Numbered from the stretch's first letter, positions 16,524-25,610 are shown. The stretch is DNA of 64,000 nt from Candidatus Sulfotelmatobacter sp. (GCA_036500765.1 DASYBM010000004.1:1302001-1366000), one strand, 5' to 3'. Numbers and translations are program-made. Notes: generated by a model from the sequence alone, not told the origin.

Positions 16524-17734
16524 TTCGTGGACGCAACTTTCGTTTGTTCGACTTTGGAATCGTGGCTCTCTGGGCGCTTTCGCTGCTGTCGGTGGGCTGT
16601 GGAGGCAGCAGCAGTCACTCGAATGCAAGTCAGGTCGTGACATCGACTGGATCGAATGTCGCGGCCATTTCGGTGAATGGCGGACCTACGGGGAACTATG
16701 GCAATGGAGCTTTCGTGAGTGTAACGGTTTGTGTTCCGGGAAGCTCGAATTGTCAAACGATCCCAGATGTGCTGGTGGACACGGGTTCTACCGGCTTGAG
16801 GATTCTATCGTCGGCTCTGACGGTTTCGCTGACGCAGCAAAATGGAGCGAGCGGGGATCCGATCGCGGAATGTCTGCCGTTCCTGGGTGGATACACATGG
16901 GGACCAGTGCAGAGTGCCGACATTAAGATTGCGGGGGAAAGCGCGAGCGCGGTGCCGATTCAAGTGATCGGCGGGACGTTTGCGGTTCCAAGTGGCTGCT
17001 CCAATATGGGTTTGCAATCGATGGGTACGTTGCAGACTTTGGGGGCCAACGGACTGCTGGGGGTGGGAATGTTCGCGCAGGATTGCGGCGGGGCATGCGC
17101 GCAGGCGGGGTCGAACCCCGGACTTTACTACGCATGTCCATCGTCGGGATGCCAGGTTACGGCGGAGGCGGTGAGCGCCCAGGTGCAAAATCCAGTGGCC
17201 ATGTTTGCCAGCGACAACAATGGAGTGATCGTTGAATTACCGGCGGTGAGCGGAGGCGCGACTACGGTGAGTGGCTCGCTGGTCTTTGGGATTGGCACGC
17301 AGTCGAACAATGCATTGAACGGAGCCTCGGTTTACACCGTCGACGATTTCGGAAATTTCACCACTACGTACCAGGGACAGGCCTACTCCAGCAGCTTTCT
17401 CGATAGCGGATCGAATGGATATTTCTTTCTGAGCAGCACTGCGACCGGCCTTCCGGATTGCACGACGGCTACGGGCTTTTATTGTCCGACGAGCACCCAG
17501 AACCTGTCGGCGACCAATCAAGGAGCGAACGGCACTAGTGGGAAGGTGAATTTCAGTGTGGGGAATGCCGAGACTCTGTTCGCGAATCAGAGCGATTTCG
17601 TATTCGGCGACCTGGGCGGTCCTGGGCAGAACAATTTTGATTGGGGCTTGCCGTTTTTCTTTGGGCGCAATGTGTTTACGGCAATTGAGGGAACAAGTAC
17701 GCCTGGAGGCGTGGGGCCGTACTGGGCTTACTAG
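16520..17734 (+). CDS. DUF3443 family lipoprotein with aspartic-protease-like motifs
   Basis: 404 residues. The lipobox-like SVGCGGSSS follows a hydrophobic leader, so it is probably a lipoprotein. Early motifs PFVSVTVC-like (FVSVTVCVPGSSNC) and VDTGSTGLRI are typical of DUF3443. A second, related motif occurs late: SSFLDSGSNGYFF. Two D-T/S-G-S motifs roughly 220 residues apart, each after a hydrophobic strand, are the hallmark of bilobal pepsin-like aspartic proteases, although the protein is otherwise classed as of unknown function. Several Cys pairs suggest a disulfide-bonded exported fold. It is coupled to the DUF2844 gene. Confidence 0.88.
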   Translation: MIRGRNFRLFDFGIVALWALSLLSVGCGGSSSHSNASQVVTSTGSNVAAISVNGGPTGNYGNGAFVSVTVCVPGSSNCQTIPDVLVDTGSTGLRILSSALTVSLTQQNGASGDPIAECLPFLGGYTWGPVQSADIKIAGESASAVPIQVIGGTFAVPSGCSNMGLQSMGTLQTLGANGLLGVGMFAQDCGGACAQAGSNPGLYYACPSSGCQVTAEAVSAQVQNPVAMFASDNNGVIVELPAVSGGATTVSGSLVFGIGTQSNNALNGASVYTVDDFGNFTTTYQGQAYSSSFLDSGSNGYFFLSSTATGLPDCTTATGFYCPTSTQNLSATNQGANGTSGKVNFSVGNAETLFANQSDFVFGDLGGPGQNNFDWGLPFFFGRNVFTAIEGTSTPGGVGPYWAY

Positions 17735-17780
17735 AATAAGTGATCTTCAACTCTTGCTCTTTGCTAAGAGCAAAAGCCTG

Positions 17781-17824
17781 ACCGCAAAGAACGCAAAGAA
17801 AAAATCCGCAAAGTACGCGAAGAA
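17781..17824. repeat. CGCAAAGAA-type short direct repeats
   Basis: Repeats of C(G)CAAAG at about 10-base steps (ACCGCAAAGAACGCAAAGAA, then CCGCAAAGTACGCGAAGAA). Similar text recurs at 23896-23936 and, degraded, at 34566-34605, always just past a gene. A short hairpin, CTTTGCT / AGCAAAAG, precedes this copy but has no T-tract. Confidence 0.4.
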
Positions 17825-17928
17825 ATACAGCGACGATTCAAGATATTAACTTTGGATTGCGAACTTTGGATTGCGCCTAGCAGCTTCGTTGTCGACGCTC
17901 TCTCGCAAGCAAAACCAAGAAACTAAGG

Positions 17929-18801
17929 TCAGCCGGCTCGTCGGGTGAGGTGTGCGTTGTGCAGGCTGGAGATGCGGGAGATGGCGGCGACCATCATGCC
18001 GGAAAGCAGTTGCATGGTGGCGACGTCGCTCTCGTCGAAAGCTCCGGGGGAGGAAGAGAGAACTTCAAAAACGCCGAGCGTGCGGCGATAGTGGCGCAGA
18101 GGCGAGACCAGAATCGAGCGCACGCCGAGGCGGCGGCAACTGGCGAGATCGACGCGCGGATTGCGTTCGGCATCGTGGCACAGCATGATCTCGCCGGAGC
18201 GGACGGCTTCAGCGGAGATGCCGGCGTCGGTTTGGAGGCGGACGCCAAGGTCGGGAGCAGTGCGGCCAGCGCGGGCGCGGCAGACAATTTCGTCGCCGGC
18301 GCGCAGCGCGATGGCGGCTCCGGTGGCTCCGGTTAAGTGTTGAGCGCGCTCGGTGATGGCGCTGATGGCGGGTTCAAGATCGAGTTCGGCGGGATGAATT
18401 TCGGCTTCGGCTTCGGCATTCACTGACACCGCGTGGAATCCGGATATAGGATGCGCGGCGTTGGCGACGCGCAACTGGCTGCGCTGCGCGAGGGCGGGCA
18501 TGCGATTGTGATCGGCGAGGGTGAGATCATCCCGCCAAAGTTCTGGATCGGGGACGGTGCGCAGCAGATCGCGCACGAGATTGTTGAGTTCGGCATCGAG
18601 GATGAGGTGCGCGTTCTTCTGATTGCGCATGGATCCGCCGAGCACCCGCGAGAGGCCAAGCAGAGCGTGACTGCCGCAGGCCAGGCAGTAGGGCTTGCTG
18701 TTGGCGCTGATCAGCTCACACTGCACACAGAAGGTGGCGGACTGCAACGGCACGAAACTGACGTCTCTGAAAGTGTCGCCATACAGGGACTTACGAAACA
18801 T
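17929..18801 (-). CDS. Zinc-ribbon + GAF domain protein
   Basis: 290 residues. The N-terminus has two Cys pairs (FCVQCELIS and YCLACGSHA) spaced as in a zinc ribbon. After a helical linker comes a GAF domain at about 140-275 (ITERAQHLTGATGAAIALR, LCHDAERNPRVDLASCRRLG, RSILVSPL, LGVFEVLSSSPGAFDESDV). The GAF domain is clearly a paralogue of those in the amidase fusion and the PilZ-Sel1 protein, sharing the C.D.E...RV....CR.LG pattern. No enzymatic or DNA-binding output domain is seen, so it may act by protein contact. Cytoplasmic. Confidence 0.75.
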   Translation of the reverse strand: MFRKSLYGDTFRDVSFVPLQSATFCVQCELISANSKPYCLACGSHALLGLSRVLGGSMRNQKNAHLILDAELNNLVRDLLRTVPDPELWRDDLTLADHNRMPALAQRSQLRVANAAHPISGFHAVSVNAEAEAEIHPAELDLEPAISAITERAQHLTGATGAAIALRAGDEIVCRARAGRTAPDLGVRLQTDAGISAEAVRSGEIMLCHDAERNPRVDLASCRRLGVRSILVSPLRHYRRTLGVFEVLSSSPGAFDESDVATMQLLSGMMVAAISRISSLHNAHLTRRAG

Positions 18802-19088
18802 GATTGCGAAATCCTCGCTTCGAATGAGTGCTGATCAAGGTAAATAGGGAGGAACGAGTGAGAAAGTGGCGGAAGTGGTTCCCCGTGTGGAAAACGAGGA
18901 GGAACCAATCAGCGAGCAGGAGAACGACTTGACGCAATCTTCTCGCTACGGTTTTCGCTGGAGCAATGGAAAAGAATAGCCTGAGATGCCGCACCCCACG
19001 CTGGTTTTCAGCAACCTCATCGAAATTCAGTTCATCGAAGTTCGGGTTCGTGGGATTCCTTATTTAGTCGAAATCCGAGGGTGCAGTG

Positions 19089-20309
19089 ATGTCTCTCCGG
19101 GTCTGTTTCAAGTATTCCGCAATGTTTGCGACGGTTGCGGTTGCAGCCTTCGTCATCTCCTGTGGCAACTCATCCAGTTCCACATCGGGTGGAACCGGTT
19201 CTGGCGGAGGATCGAGCAACCTGGGTGGATATGCCGCGGGCATCGGCGGGGCCGCGCAGACTGGTTCAGCTCATTATCTGGTTGCGATTCAGGTTCCGGG
19301 CGTCACTCCGTTCCCAACCATGATCAATTCCAACGGGACGCTCACCCAAGCGAAGGTTACGCTTCCTGCTTACAGCGTTTTCAATCCGATGGCCATGACT
19401 GCGGCGATCGATCCCTCGGGATCTTTTTTGTATCAGGCGGCGCGGCCAGGCCTTTGGACGTTTACCATCGACCGTTCAACCGGGAATCTCAACGAGATGT
19501 CTACTTCTCCTTACGATGACACGGTGAATTTCGATGCAGTTGCGGTCGACCAAACCGGCAAGTTCGTTTATGCCTACGACGACTCGGGCAACGTTTACGG
19601 GTACACAATTCAATCGGGGACCGGACAACTCACTCCGATTGCCGGTTCGCCATTCGCTTCACAGGCATCGGGCGAGCAGTTTGCAGTCGCGGGCAATCGA
19701 ACGGCCGTCTCGCAAGATGACAAATATCTTTATGTGGCGACCGTCGGGGGGATTATGGCGTACTCGATCGACGCCACGACCGGGGCATTAACCATGGTGA
19801 ACGGCTCGCCTTTTGGAGCGAGCGCCGGACCGGGCTTCGCGCTGGCGGCGCCATCGTCCGGTTTTCTTTACGAAACGATTCAAAGCAGTTCGTCGACGCC
19901 GCCGGGAGTCTATGGGTATAGCATCGACGCGAATACGGGAACGCTGACGCAGATTTCCGGTTCCCCGTTTGCGCCGGGATGCGGCGGAGGCGATTTGACT
20001 TCGCCGGCGAGCGGAAAGTTTATGTTTATGGCGGGCTGCGGGATGTATCAGATCGACGCCGGTACGGGCGCGCTGACATTCCTCTTCAAAGATCCGGAAG
20101 CTCCGAACGACGGCTGGTCGGCGTTCGATCCGGCATCGGCTTTTGTTTGGATTGTCACTACTGTGCAACCTTGCTTTAGCTGCGAAGTCGGCGTTGATGC
20201 TTATCAGGTTGATCCGAACACGGGAAGCATGACACTGGTGCCTAACTCGTTCTTCCAGATGACCGACACGGAGGTCGGTGATATCCAGGCGGTGGCGATT
20301 ACGCATTGA
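19089..20309 (+). CDS. Lactonase-type beta-propeller lipoprotein
   Basis: 406 residues from ATG 19089 (a GTG directly before it at 19086 is possible), with GAGG about eight bases upstream. Lipoprotein signal: hydrophobic stretch then VISCGNSS. A Ser/Gly-rich linker precedes seven-bladed propeller repeats of the 6-phosphogluconolactonase-like type: ATTGALTMVNGSPFG, DANTGTLTQISGSPFA, DAGTGALTFLF, DPNTGSMTLVPN. Such secreted propellers are abundant in Acidobacteriota; catalytic activity is not shown and many may be binding proteins. Confidence 0.85.
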   Translation: MSLRVCFKYSAMFATVAVAAFVISCGNSSSSTSGGTGSGGGSSNLGGYAAGIGGAAQTGSAHYLVAIQVPGVTPFPTMINSNGTLTQAKVTLPAYSVFNPMAMTAAIDPSGSFLYQAARPGLWTFTIDRSTGNLNEMSTSPYDDTVNFDAVAVDQTGKFVYAYDDSGNVYGYTIQSGTGQLTPIAGSPFASQASGEQFAVAGNRTAVSQDDKYLYVATVGGIMAYSIDATTGALTMVNGSPFGASAGPGFALAAPSSGFLYETIQSSSSTPPGVYGYSIDANTGTLTQISGSPFAPGCGGGDLTSPASGKFMFMAGCGMYQIDAGTGALTFLFKDPEAPNDGWSAFDPASAFVWIVTTVQPCFSCEVGVDAYQVDPNTGSMTLVPNSFFQMTDTEVGDIQAVAITH

Positions 20310-20506
20310 GGAGTTGGTAAGGATGAGATTAGTATGCAGAAACTTGCAACCTGCTGGGGGGGGCAATCTCATCAAAGGCCTCGTAGGAAGCGGATTGTGA
20401 ACTTTATTTTTTCTGCAGGTATTGATTTTCAGCCTGCGGGTCGACTATCCTAACAGCACGTTGGCGGTTCACCCGTGCAACGACGATTTGAATGGGGGAT
20501 TTAATC

Positions 20507-20584
20507 ATGCAATGGACAGCACCAGCTTTTGAAGAAGTTTGCCTGAACTGCGAAATCAACTCTTACGCCAGCGCAAAACTGTAA
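20507..20584 (+). CDS. pqqA: PQQ precursor peptide PqqA
   Basis: 25 residues, starting MQWTAPAFEEV and ending CEINSYASAKL. The N-terminal W-T-x-P and the E-x3-Y pair (E16 and Y20) are the PqqA signature; these two residues are cross-linked by PqqE to form pyrroloquinoline quinone. GGGGGA lies eight bases before the ATG, a good ribosome site. No pqqB, C, D or E gene lies nearby, so the peptide gene stands alone here. A probable user of the cofactor, the quinoprotein dehydrogenase at 58650-60956, is in the same window but 38 kb away. Confidence 0.85.
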   Translation: MQWTAPAFEEVCLNCEINSYASAKL

Positions 20585-20907
20585 CTGAAACGCTCTCCCC
20601 CGAATTCCTCTTTGTTATAGAGGCTGAGTTATAGAGGCTGACGCGCGCGTAATTGCCTACGTGAGCGGCTGGTCTGCACGTATCTGCGATGTGGCGCTCC
20701 TGCCTGTCCGGCCTTCCCAAATAAAACTGTTCGACAATCGAGTGAGTGCTTTTCTCCGGCGGAGAAAAGCAGGTTTCTCGACTGCGCCCAATGTCGCGCT
20801 GCGCCACTGTGCTTCGCTCGAAATGACAAGCTTCGGCGTAGGCCTTCGCTGATTCGTCTGGGCTTGAGTGTAATTCGGCGTGGCAACAGTGGGCGTGAAG
20901 GTTCCGC
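20585..20907. other. Intergenic stretch with short repeats
   Basis: No gene seen. It holds a 14-bp tandem duplication (GTTATAGAGGCTGA at 20614-20627 and 20628-20641), an 11-bp perfect hairpin (20747-20771) and the two halves of a dispersed repeat (20763-20786, 20811-20829) also found uninterrupted at 30214-30249. Confidence 0.6.
20747..20771. repeat. Perfect hairpin TGCTTTTCTCC-GGC-GGAGAAAAGCA
   Basis: 11-bp arms with loop GGC. The right arm is the start of the dispersed GAAAAGCAGGTTTCTCGACT element. No T-tract follows on either side, so a terminator role is doubtful. Confidence 0.5.
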
Positions 20908-22476
20908 TTAACCGGCCTGGGCGGTAATCAGCGCGGCATCCTCGGGCAGTAGGACGACATGGGCCGAGTGAGCGAGGGTGCGGTCGAGTGCATCGGCGAG
21001 AGCGGTGGGAAATGAAGATGTCAGGAGATTGATGTCGAGCTGGAGGTCGCGAGTCGAATAGAGGCGATGCACGAAGAGGGTGCCGCAGCGGCGATTGGCG
21101 GAACTGAGCAGCGCGAGAGCTATGGTCCACGAGGAGGAGGAGGCGTCGAGGATTTTCGGGACGCCGGGTTTGCTCCAGCGGAAGGTATTGACCGCGCGCC
21201 GCGAAACGGGATCGGGGGGGTCGAAGGAAACCAGTTCTCCGGGGTGCAGTTCAACCTTCAGTTCGAAGCTGTCAAAATCGTTGCTGCCGAAGGCAGCGGT
21301 AAGCACGCGGCGCACCTGATCGTAATCGCGGGCGACCTTGAGTTCCTCGATAGCGCGGCGGATGGCCAGATTATTGATGAAGATTTGCGGCTGGTCGAAA
21401 GTGCGGTGGGCGACGCGCGCCAGTTCTCCAAATTCGAGGTAGCCAAGGTGCTGGACGCCAATCCAGATTCCGATGCCCAGGACCGCGAGGACCAGTCCCA
21501 GAGAGCTTCCGGTCGGCCATAGCAGGAACAAGCTCAGCATGGCGAAGATGGCGGAGACGCCGTAGAGCACAATCACGACCTGGCGGTGCGTCAGACCATG
21601 CTGCAACAGTTTGTGGTGAATGTGGTCGCGGTCGGCGGTAAAGATAGGACGCCCACTGATGAGGCGGCGGACGATGGAGAGCGCGGTCTCAAGAATGGGA
21701 AGACCAAACGAGACAATGGGGATGGCGACGGCGACAATCGTAGGGGCCTTTTGAGCGCCCTTGAGCGCCAGGGCGCTCAGCACGAATCCGATGAAGAGGC
21801 TGCCGGAGTCGCCGAGGAAAATGGTCGCGGGATTGAAGTTGAAGCGCAGGAAGCCGAGAATCGCGCCGGCCAGGGCGATGGTCATCACGGTGACGAGCGA
21901 AGTTCCATTCAGAAGAGCGCTGACGAAAACTACCAGAGTCGAGAACAGGGCCGATCCGGCAGCCAGACCGTCAAGGCCGTCGATCAGGTTGAATGCGTTA
22001 GTGATGGCCAGGACCCAGAGAACAGTGAAGGCCCAGCCCACAATCCAAGGCAGCTTATGATCACCAAATAATACTGGGATATTGACGATGCGGAGTCCGC
22101 CCATGAAGAGGAACGTGGCGGCGACGCCTTGCACCGAAAACTTGAAGTAGGGGCCGACGCCGCGGATGTCGTCGTAGACGCCCAGAAGAAAAATGAGGGA
22201 CGCGGGTCCGAGGATGGTCAACAACGTTCGCAAGGAAAAGGCCGCATGCATGCGAGGAGTGCGCCAAGCCCACATCGCCGCCAGGCCCATGCAGAAAGAG
22301 AAGGAGATGAAGATGGCGACCCCGCCCAGACGAGGCAGTGGGCTCGAGTGAAGATGACGCTCTTGCGTGGGAACCGCGACCCATCCGTGGATGGTAGCGA
22401 AATCGCGAACGTAGCGCGTGAGAACAAAGGCTGAGAGCAGCGCTAAGACAAATGTGGCGAGGAAGAGGCCCGTCAA
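20908..22476 (-). CDS. Undecaprenyl-phosphate sugar-1-phosphate transferase (MraY/WecA family)
   Basis: 522 residues. About ten to eleven membrane helices. Family motifs: PLPRLGGVAIF near the start, FNLIDGLDGLAAG, FLGDSGSLFIGFVL, and the DRDHIHHKLL histidine motif. It transfers a sugar phosphate, probably an N-acetylhexosamine, from a UDP-sugar to undecaprenyl phosphate at the inner membrane, the first step of O-antigen or exopolysaccharide synthesis. WecA proteins have about 350 residues; here an extra C-terminal soluble domain of about 150 residues follows (IEELKVARDYDQVRRVL and on), which I do not recognise. The start is TTG 22476, with AAGGTGA upstream. It lies beside the Wza-like gene, divergently. 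Confidence 0.88.
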   Translation of the reverse strand: MTGLFLATFVLALLSAFVLTRYVRDFATIHGWVAVPTQERHLHSSPLPRLGGVAIFISFSFCMGLAAMWAWRTPRMHAAFSLRTLLTILGPASLIFLLGVYDDIRGVGPYFKFSVQGVAATFLFMGGLRIVNIPVLFGDHKLPWIVGWAFTVLWVLAITNAFNLIDGLDGLAAGSALFSTLVVFVSALLNGTSLVTVMTIALAGAILGFLRFNFNPATIFLGDSGSLFIGFVLSALALKGAQKAPTIVAVAIPIVSFGLPILETALSIVRRLISGRPIFTADRDHIHHKLLQHGLTHRQVVIVLYGVSAIFAMLSLFLLWPTGSSLGLVLAVLGIGIWIGVQHLGYLEFGELARVAHRTFDQPQIFINNLAIRRAIEELKVARDYDQVRRVLTAAFGSNDFDSFELKVELHPGELVSFDPPDPVSRRAVNTFRWSKPGVPKILDASSSSWTIALALLSSANRRCGTLFVHRLYSTRDLQLDINLLTSSFPTALADALDRTLAHSAHVVLLPEDAALITAQAG

Positions 22477-22778
22477 CTATGTCACCTTCGGCAAGCGAGA
22501 CGTGCCAGGAGAGCACGCCTGCTCTACAGTTTTGTGTAACGCAACGACGTAGTTCGGTAATCGCTCAAGGAACATATACCTGACGTGGCTGGAAGTGCCC
22601 ACGACTCTAGCAGTAGCAGAACGGGACTTTCAATCATTCGGCGGGAAAAACCTGTGGAAAACTTAGCACAAGGGTCCATATCTGGAAAATATCGGATCAC
22701 GTATAGCTGCACAGGAGGCTTCTGGGTCGTGCTAAACTTCGTGTTCAAACAGTCACCGATCGTTTCAGGGGTCCTCCG
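22477..22778. other. Divergent intergenic region of the exopolysaccharide locus
   Basis: 302 bases between the WecA-like gene (leftward) and the Wza-like gene (rightward). It should hold both promoters; I see no clear -35/-10 pair, operator or RNA structure. Confidence 0.4.
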
Positions 22779-23849
22779 ATGGAGTTGGGTTCTTCGCGTT
22801 TCGCTTGTAGCGGAATTTGGTTGCTGGTTTACGCGGCAAGTTTTTTTGGGGCAAGTTTTGTAATCGCCAGCAGTGCGGCGGGGCAACAACCGGCGGCGGC
22901 GCAATCCGGCCAAGGAACCGCTCCCGGGGAGCTTCCATCGATTCAGCCAATACCACAGGCAGCGGTGAGTGCCTCTGATCCCGGCTTGCCAGCAAAGGCT
23001 CAGGATCCGGCGAAGGATTCTGGCGACCAGAGCGCGGTGATGCGACTCGGCCCCGGCGATCTACTGGAAGTGAACGTATACAATGTGCCGGAATTGACGA
23101 GCAAAGTGCGAGTGAGCAACGCCGGCGATGTATATCTCCCCCTGATTGACTACGTTCATCTCGACGGCTTAACGCAGGAAGAAGCGCAAACAGTGATCGA
23201 GAAGCGGCTTGCGGACGGGGGATTCGTGCGCAGCCCGCACGTCACCATTTTCGTGGATGAAGCCACGTCCCAGGGCGTGACCATTTTGGGAGAAGTGACC
23301 AAGCCCGGCATTTATCCAGATGTGGCGGATCACAAACTGTACGAGGTGATCTCGGAGGCTGGGGGGTTCACGGCATCGGCGTCGCGAAAGCTCGCTATCA
23401 TCCGGCATGGCCAAACGGAACCGATTCGTATCGACCTGCCGCGGAATCTGACGGACGACCTCAGCGGTAATATCGACATCCAGCCGGGGGACACGATTAA
23501 CGTTCCACGGGCGCCGGTTATTTACGTAGTCGGAGACGTAAACCGGCCGTGCGGCTTGCTGGTGGACAATGGAACGTTAACGGTGCTGCAAGCGCTGGCG
23601 CTGGCGGGGGGAACGAACCGCACGGCGAAATTGGGCGCGAGCCGCATCATTCACAAAGGTCCGACGGGGATGACCGAGACCAAGCTGCAAATCAAGAAGA
23701 TGCTGGAGGCCAAGACGCCGGACGTGACGCTACAGGCGGACGATATTCTTTTCATTCCGGTCAGCGGAGCCAAGGTGGCGGCTGGAAAGTCGCTGGATGC
23801 GGCCGTCGGCATCGCGGCTGCGGTTACGATTTATTCGGTGCGTCCGTAG
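22779..23849 (+). CDS. Polysaccharide export protein (Wza-like, Poly_export + SLBB)
   Basis: 356 residues. A signal-peptide-like start (WLLVYAASFFGASFVIASSAAG) is followed by a Pro/Ala-rich stretch. The Poly_export domain (MRLGPGDLLEVNVYNVPELT, VSNAGDVYLPLIDYVHLDGL, EAQTVIEKRLADGG) comes next, then two SLBB-type segments (VTILGEVTKPGIYP, IYVVGDVNRPCGLLV) with INVPRAPV between them. It should form the outer-membrane or periplasmic part of an exopolysaccharide exporter. No Wzc-type co-polymerase is in the window. Confidence 0.9.
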   Translation: MELGSSRFACSGIWLLVYAASFFGASFVIASSAAGQQPAAAQSGQGTAPGELPSIQPIPQAAVSASDPGLPAKAQDPAKDSGDQSAVMRLGPGDLLEVNVYNVPELTSKVRVSNAGDVYLPLIDYVHLDGLTQEEAQTVIEKRLADGGFVRSPHVTIFVDEATSQGVTILGEVTKPGIYPDVADHKLYEVISEAGGFTASASRKLAIIRHGQTEPIRIDLPRNLTDDLSGNIDIQPGDTINVPRAPVIYVVGDVNRPCGLLVDNGTLTVLQALALAGGTNRTAKLGASRIIHKGPTGMTETKLQIKKMLEAKTPDVTLQADDILFIPVSGAKVAAGKSLDAAVGIAAAVTIYSVRP

Positions 23850-24003
23850 ACAAGCTCGTCGATAGTTTCTAAATTGCGAGAAACAAAAATCTTGAACCGC
23901 AAAGTGTAGCCAAGAAACTGCCGCAAAGAACGCAACGACTTACCGCGCGCTTTTTGACAAATCGTTCCGACCCTTTTTCCGCTACTGGCGGCCACCCTTT
24001 GCA

Positions 24004-25263
24004 TTAGCCCGATTGCGGCGTGGGCAACAGTCCGCGTAATACTTCGATATATTTTTTGGCGGTTGTGGCGCGCGCGAAGTTTTGCAGGATGTATTCTCTT
24101 CCCTTTTGTCCCAGGGCCAAACCGAGTTCGCGATTGCCGGAGAGACGGTGGACGGCGGCGACCAGAGCATCTACATTTTCTGGCTCGATGACGATGCCGG
24201 CGTCGGCGTCTTCGATAATTTGGCGCGCCTGACCTTCGACGCCAAGAATGACGGGGCGGGCACAAGACATGAACTCAAGCATTTTGGTGGGGATCACGGT
24301 TTTAAAAATCTCGGTCTTTTTCAAGAGCACGAGGCAGGCGTCGGAAGCGGAGATGAAGGCGGGGATTTTTTCGCGGGGCTGCTGGTCAAGAAAGGTGACG
24401 TTGGCCAGGCCGCGGGATAGGGCAAGATTCTTGATACGCGCTTTTTCCGCTCCTTCGCCGACCAGGAGAAAATGCGCATTAGAATTCTGGCGTTGTAGTT
24501 CGGCGGCGGCATCGAGCAGGGTTTCGAGGCCATGAGCCATCCCCATCGTGCCGATGTAGCAGAGCAGAAACTTGTCTTTCACGGCGAAATCCTGGCGGAG
24601 GGCCTGGTTGGAATCGTGGGGGGCGGAGGTAAACAGGCTAGTCTCGACGCCATTTTGTATAACGGCAATTTTTTCGGCGGGAATCCGGCGGTGCTGTACG
24701 AGATACTCTTTGAAAGCGGGAGTGACGACGACGATCAAATCGGACCGCAGATAGAGAAATTTCGCGACCGCGGCCAGCGCGCGGTGGAGCAGCGAATTCT
24801 CGTCGCCCACTCCCACGGCCGCCAAAGACTCAGGCCAGAGGTCGCGCACTTCGAAAACGAAGGGGATTTGCCGGCAATGCGCGATCCACCAACCGGAGAG
24901 GCCGACGAGGAGTTGGGGCGAGGAGGCAATGACGACATCCGGACGTGGCAGCACCATGCCGCGGAGACCGGCGGAGATGCAGAAAGACGCGTAGTTGCGC
25001 ATACGCTCGTGGGCTTTGCGGTTGGGGAGGGGCCAGAGCCAGGTGCGGAAGACGTCGACGCCGCTTGAGCTCTCCCGAAAAGTCAGGCGTCGCAGGCGAG
25101 CGCGCCATTCGGCGGGAACAACGCCGGTGGGATGGTTGGGAAATCCGGTGAGCACGGAAACTTTATGGCCGGCCTGCGCCCAATGGCGGGCTAGTTCCGA
25201 GGCGCGAGCGGCCGGGGCGCCCATCTCCGGTGGAAAATATTGTGAGACGTAGAGGATCTTCAC
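24004..25263 (-). CDS. GT4 family glycosyltransferase (WbuB-like)
   Basis: 419 residues with a GT-B fold. Start MKILYVSQYFPPEMGAPAAR with GHKVSVLTGFPNHPTGV is characteristic of the WbuB-like branch of GT4. VFEVRDLWPESL and ViqNGVETSLF-type segments (IAVIQNGVET) follow, then LLCYIGTMGMAHGLE and, in the C-lobe, the sugar-nucleotide site region (KMLEFMSCARPVIL). It adds a sugar, likely N-acetylated, to the lipid-linked chain. Last gene of a leftward run from 28786; spacing to the carrier protein gene is 76 bases. Confidence 0.88.
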   Translation of the reverse strand: MKILYVSQYFPPEMGAPAARASELARHWAQAGHKVSVLTGFPNHPTGVVPAEWRARLRRLTFRESSSGVDVFRTWLWPLPNRKAHERMRNYASFCISAGLRGMVLPRPDVVIASSPQLLVGLSGWWIAHCRQIPFVFEVRDLWPESLAAVGVGDENSLLHRALAAVAKFLYLRSDLIVVVTPAFKEYLVQHRRIPAEKIAVIQNGVETSLFTSAPHDSNQALRQDFAVKDKFLLCYIGTMGMAHGLETLLDAAAELQRQNSNAHFLLVGEGAEKARIKNLALSRGLANVTFLDQQPREKIPAFISASDACLVLLKKTEIFKTVIPTKMLEFMSCARPVILGVEGQARQIIEDADAGIVIEPENVDALVAAVHRLSGNRELGLALGQKGREYILQNFARATTAKKYIEVLRGLLPTPQSG

Positions 25264-25339
25264 GCGACCCTAGAGGCTATCGCATAAATGGGGTTCGTGG
25301 TAGCGGACAGCGCCGATTGGGCATCCGGGCTTGAAGAAT

Positions 25340-25594
25340 CTAGCGGCCGGCGTTGCAGGATTCTTCGACGAGAGCGGAGATGGCATTGACGGTGTCCATT
25401 CGTTCCTGATCGAAGCCGATATCGGCGAAGTCGATGCCGAATTTTTCTTCGAGGAAAACCGCGAGGCCGACGGCGTCGATGGACTGAAGGCGGCCGCTCA
25501 AGAGCAGTGAGGTGTCGTCGGAGAAAGGTTGGGTATCGCTCTTGCGGTCGAGCAGCTTACGAAGAAATTTCCGAATTTCCGGTTTGCGGTCCAT
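25340..25594 (-). CDS. Acyl carrier protein-like (DltC-like)
   Basis: 84 residues, the usual size. The phosphopantetheine attachment serine is in GRLQSIDAVGLAVFLEEKFG, where QSID replaces the DSLD/DSLG form. It should carry an activated acyl or aminoacyl group. Its position directly after an MBOAT acyltransferase (16-base gap) and an adenylating enzyme gives the A-B-C arrangement of D-alanylation (dlt) operons, so it probably carries the group that MBOAT transfers to an extracytoplasmic polymer. Confidence 0.82.
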   Translation of the reverse strand: MDRKPEIRKFLRKLLDRKSDTQPFSDDTSLLLSGRLQSIDAVGLAVFLEEKFGIDFADIGFDQERMDTVNAISALVEESCNAGR

Positions 25595-25610
25595 TTCGTT
25601 ACTTCGCTCC

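Noticed and set aside
20322..20399. 25-codon open frame just after the lactonase gene
   Set aside because: Poor ribosome site and a G-run-encoded glycine stretch; no resemblance to a known peptide, unlike PqqA downstream.
20747..20771. Terminator for the PqqA or WecA-like gene
   Set aside because: Strong hairpin but no T-tract on either strand, and one arm belongs to a dispersed repeat.
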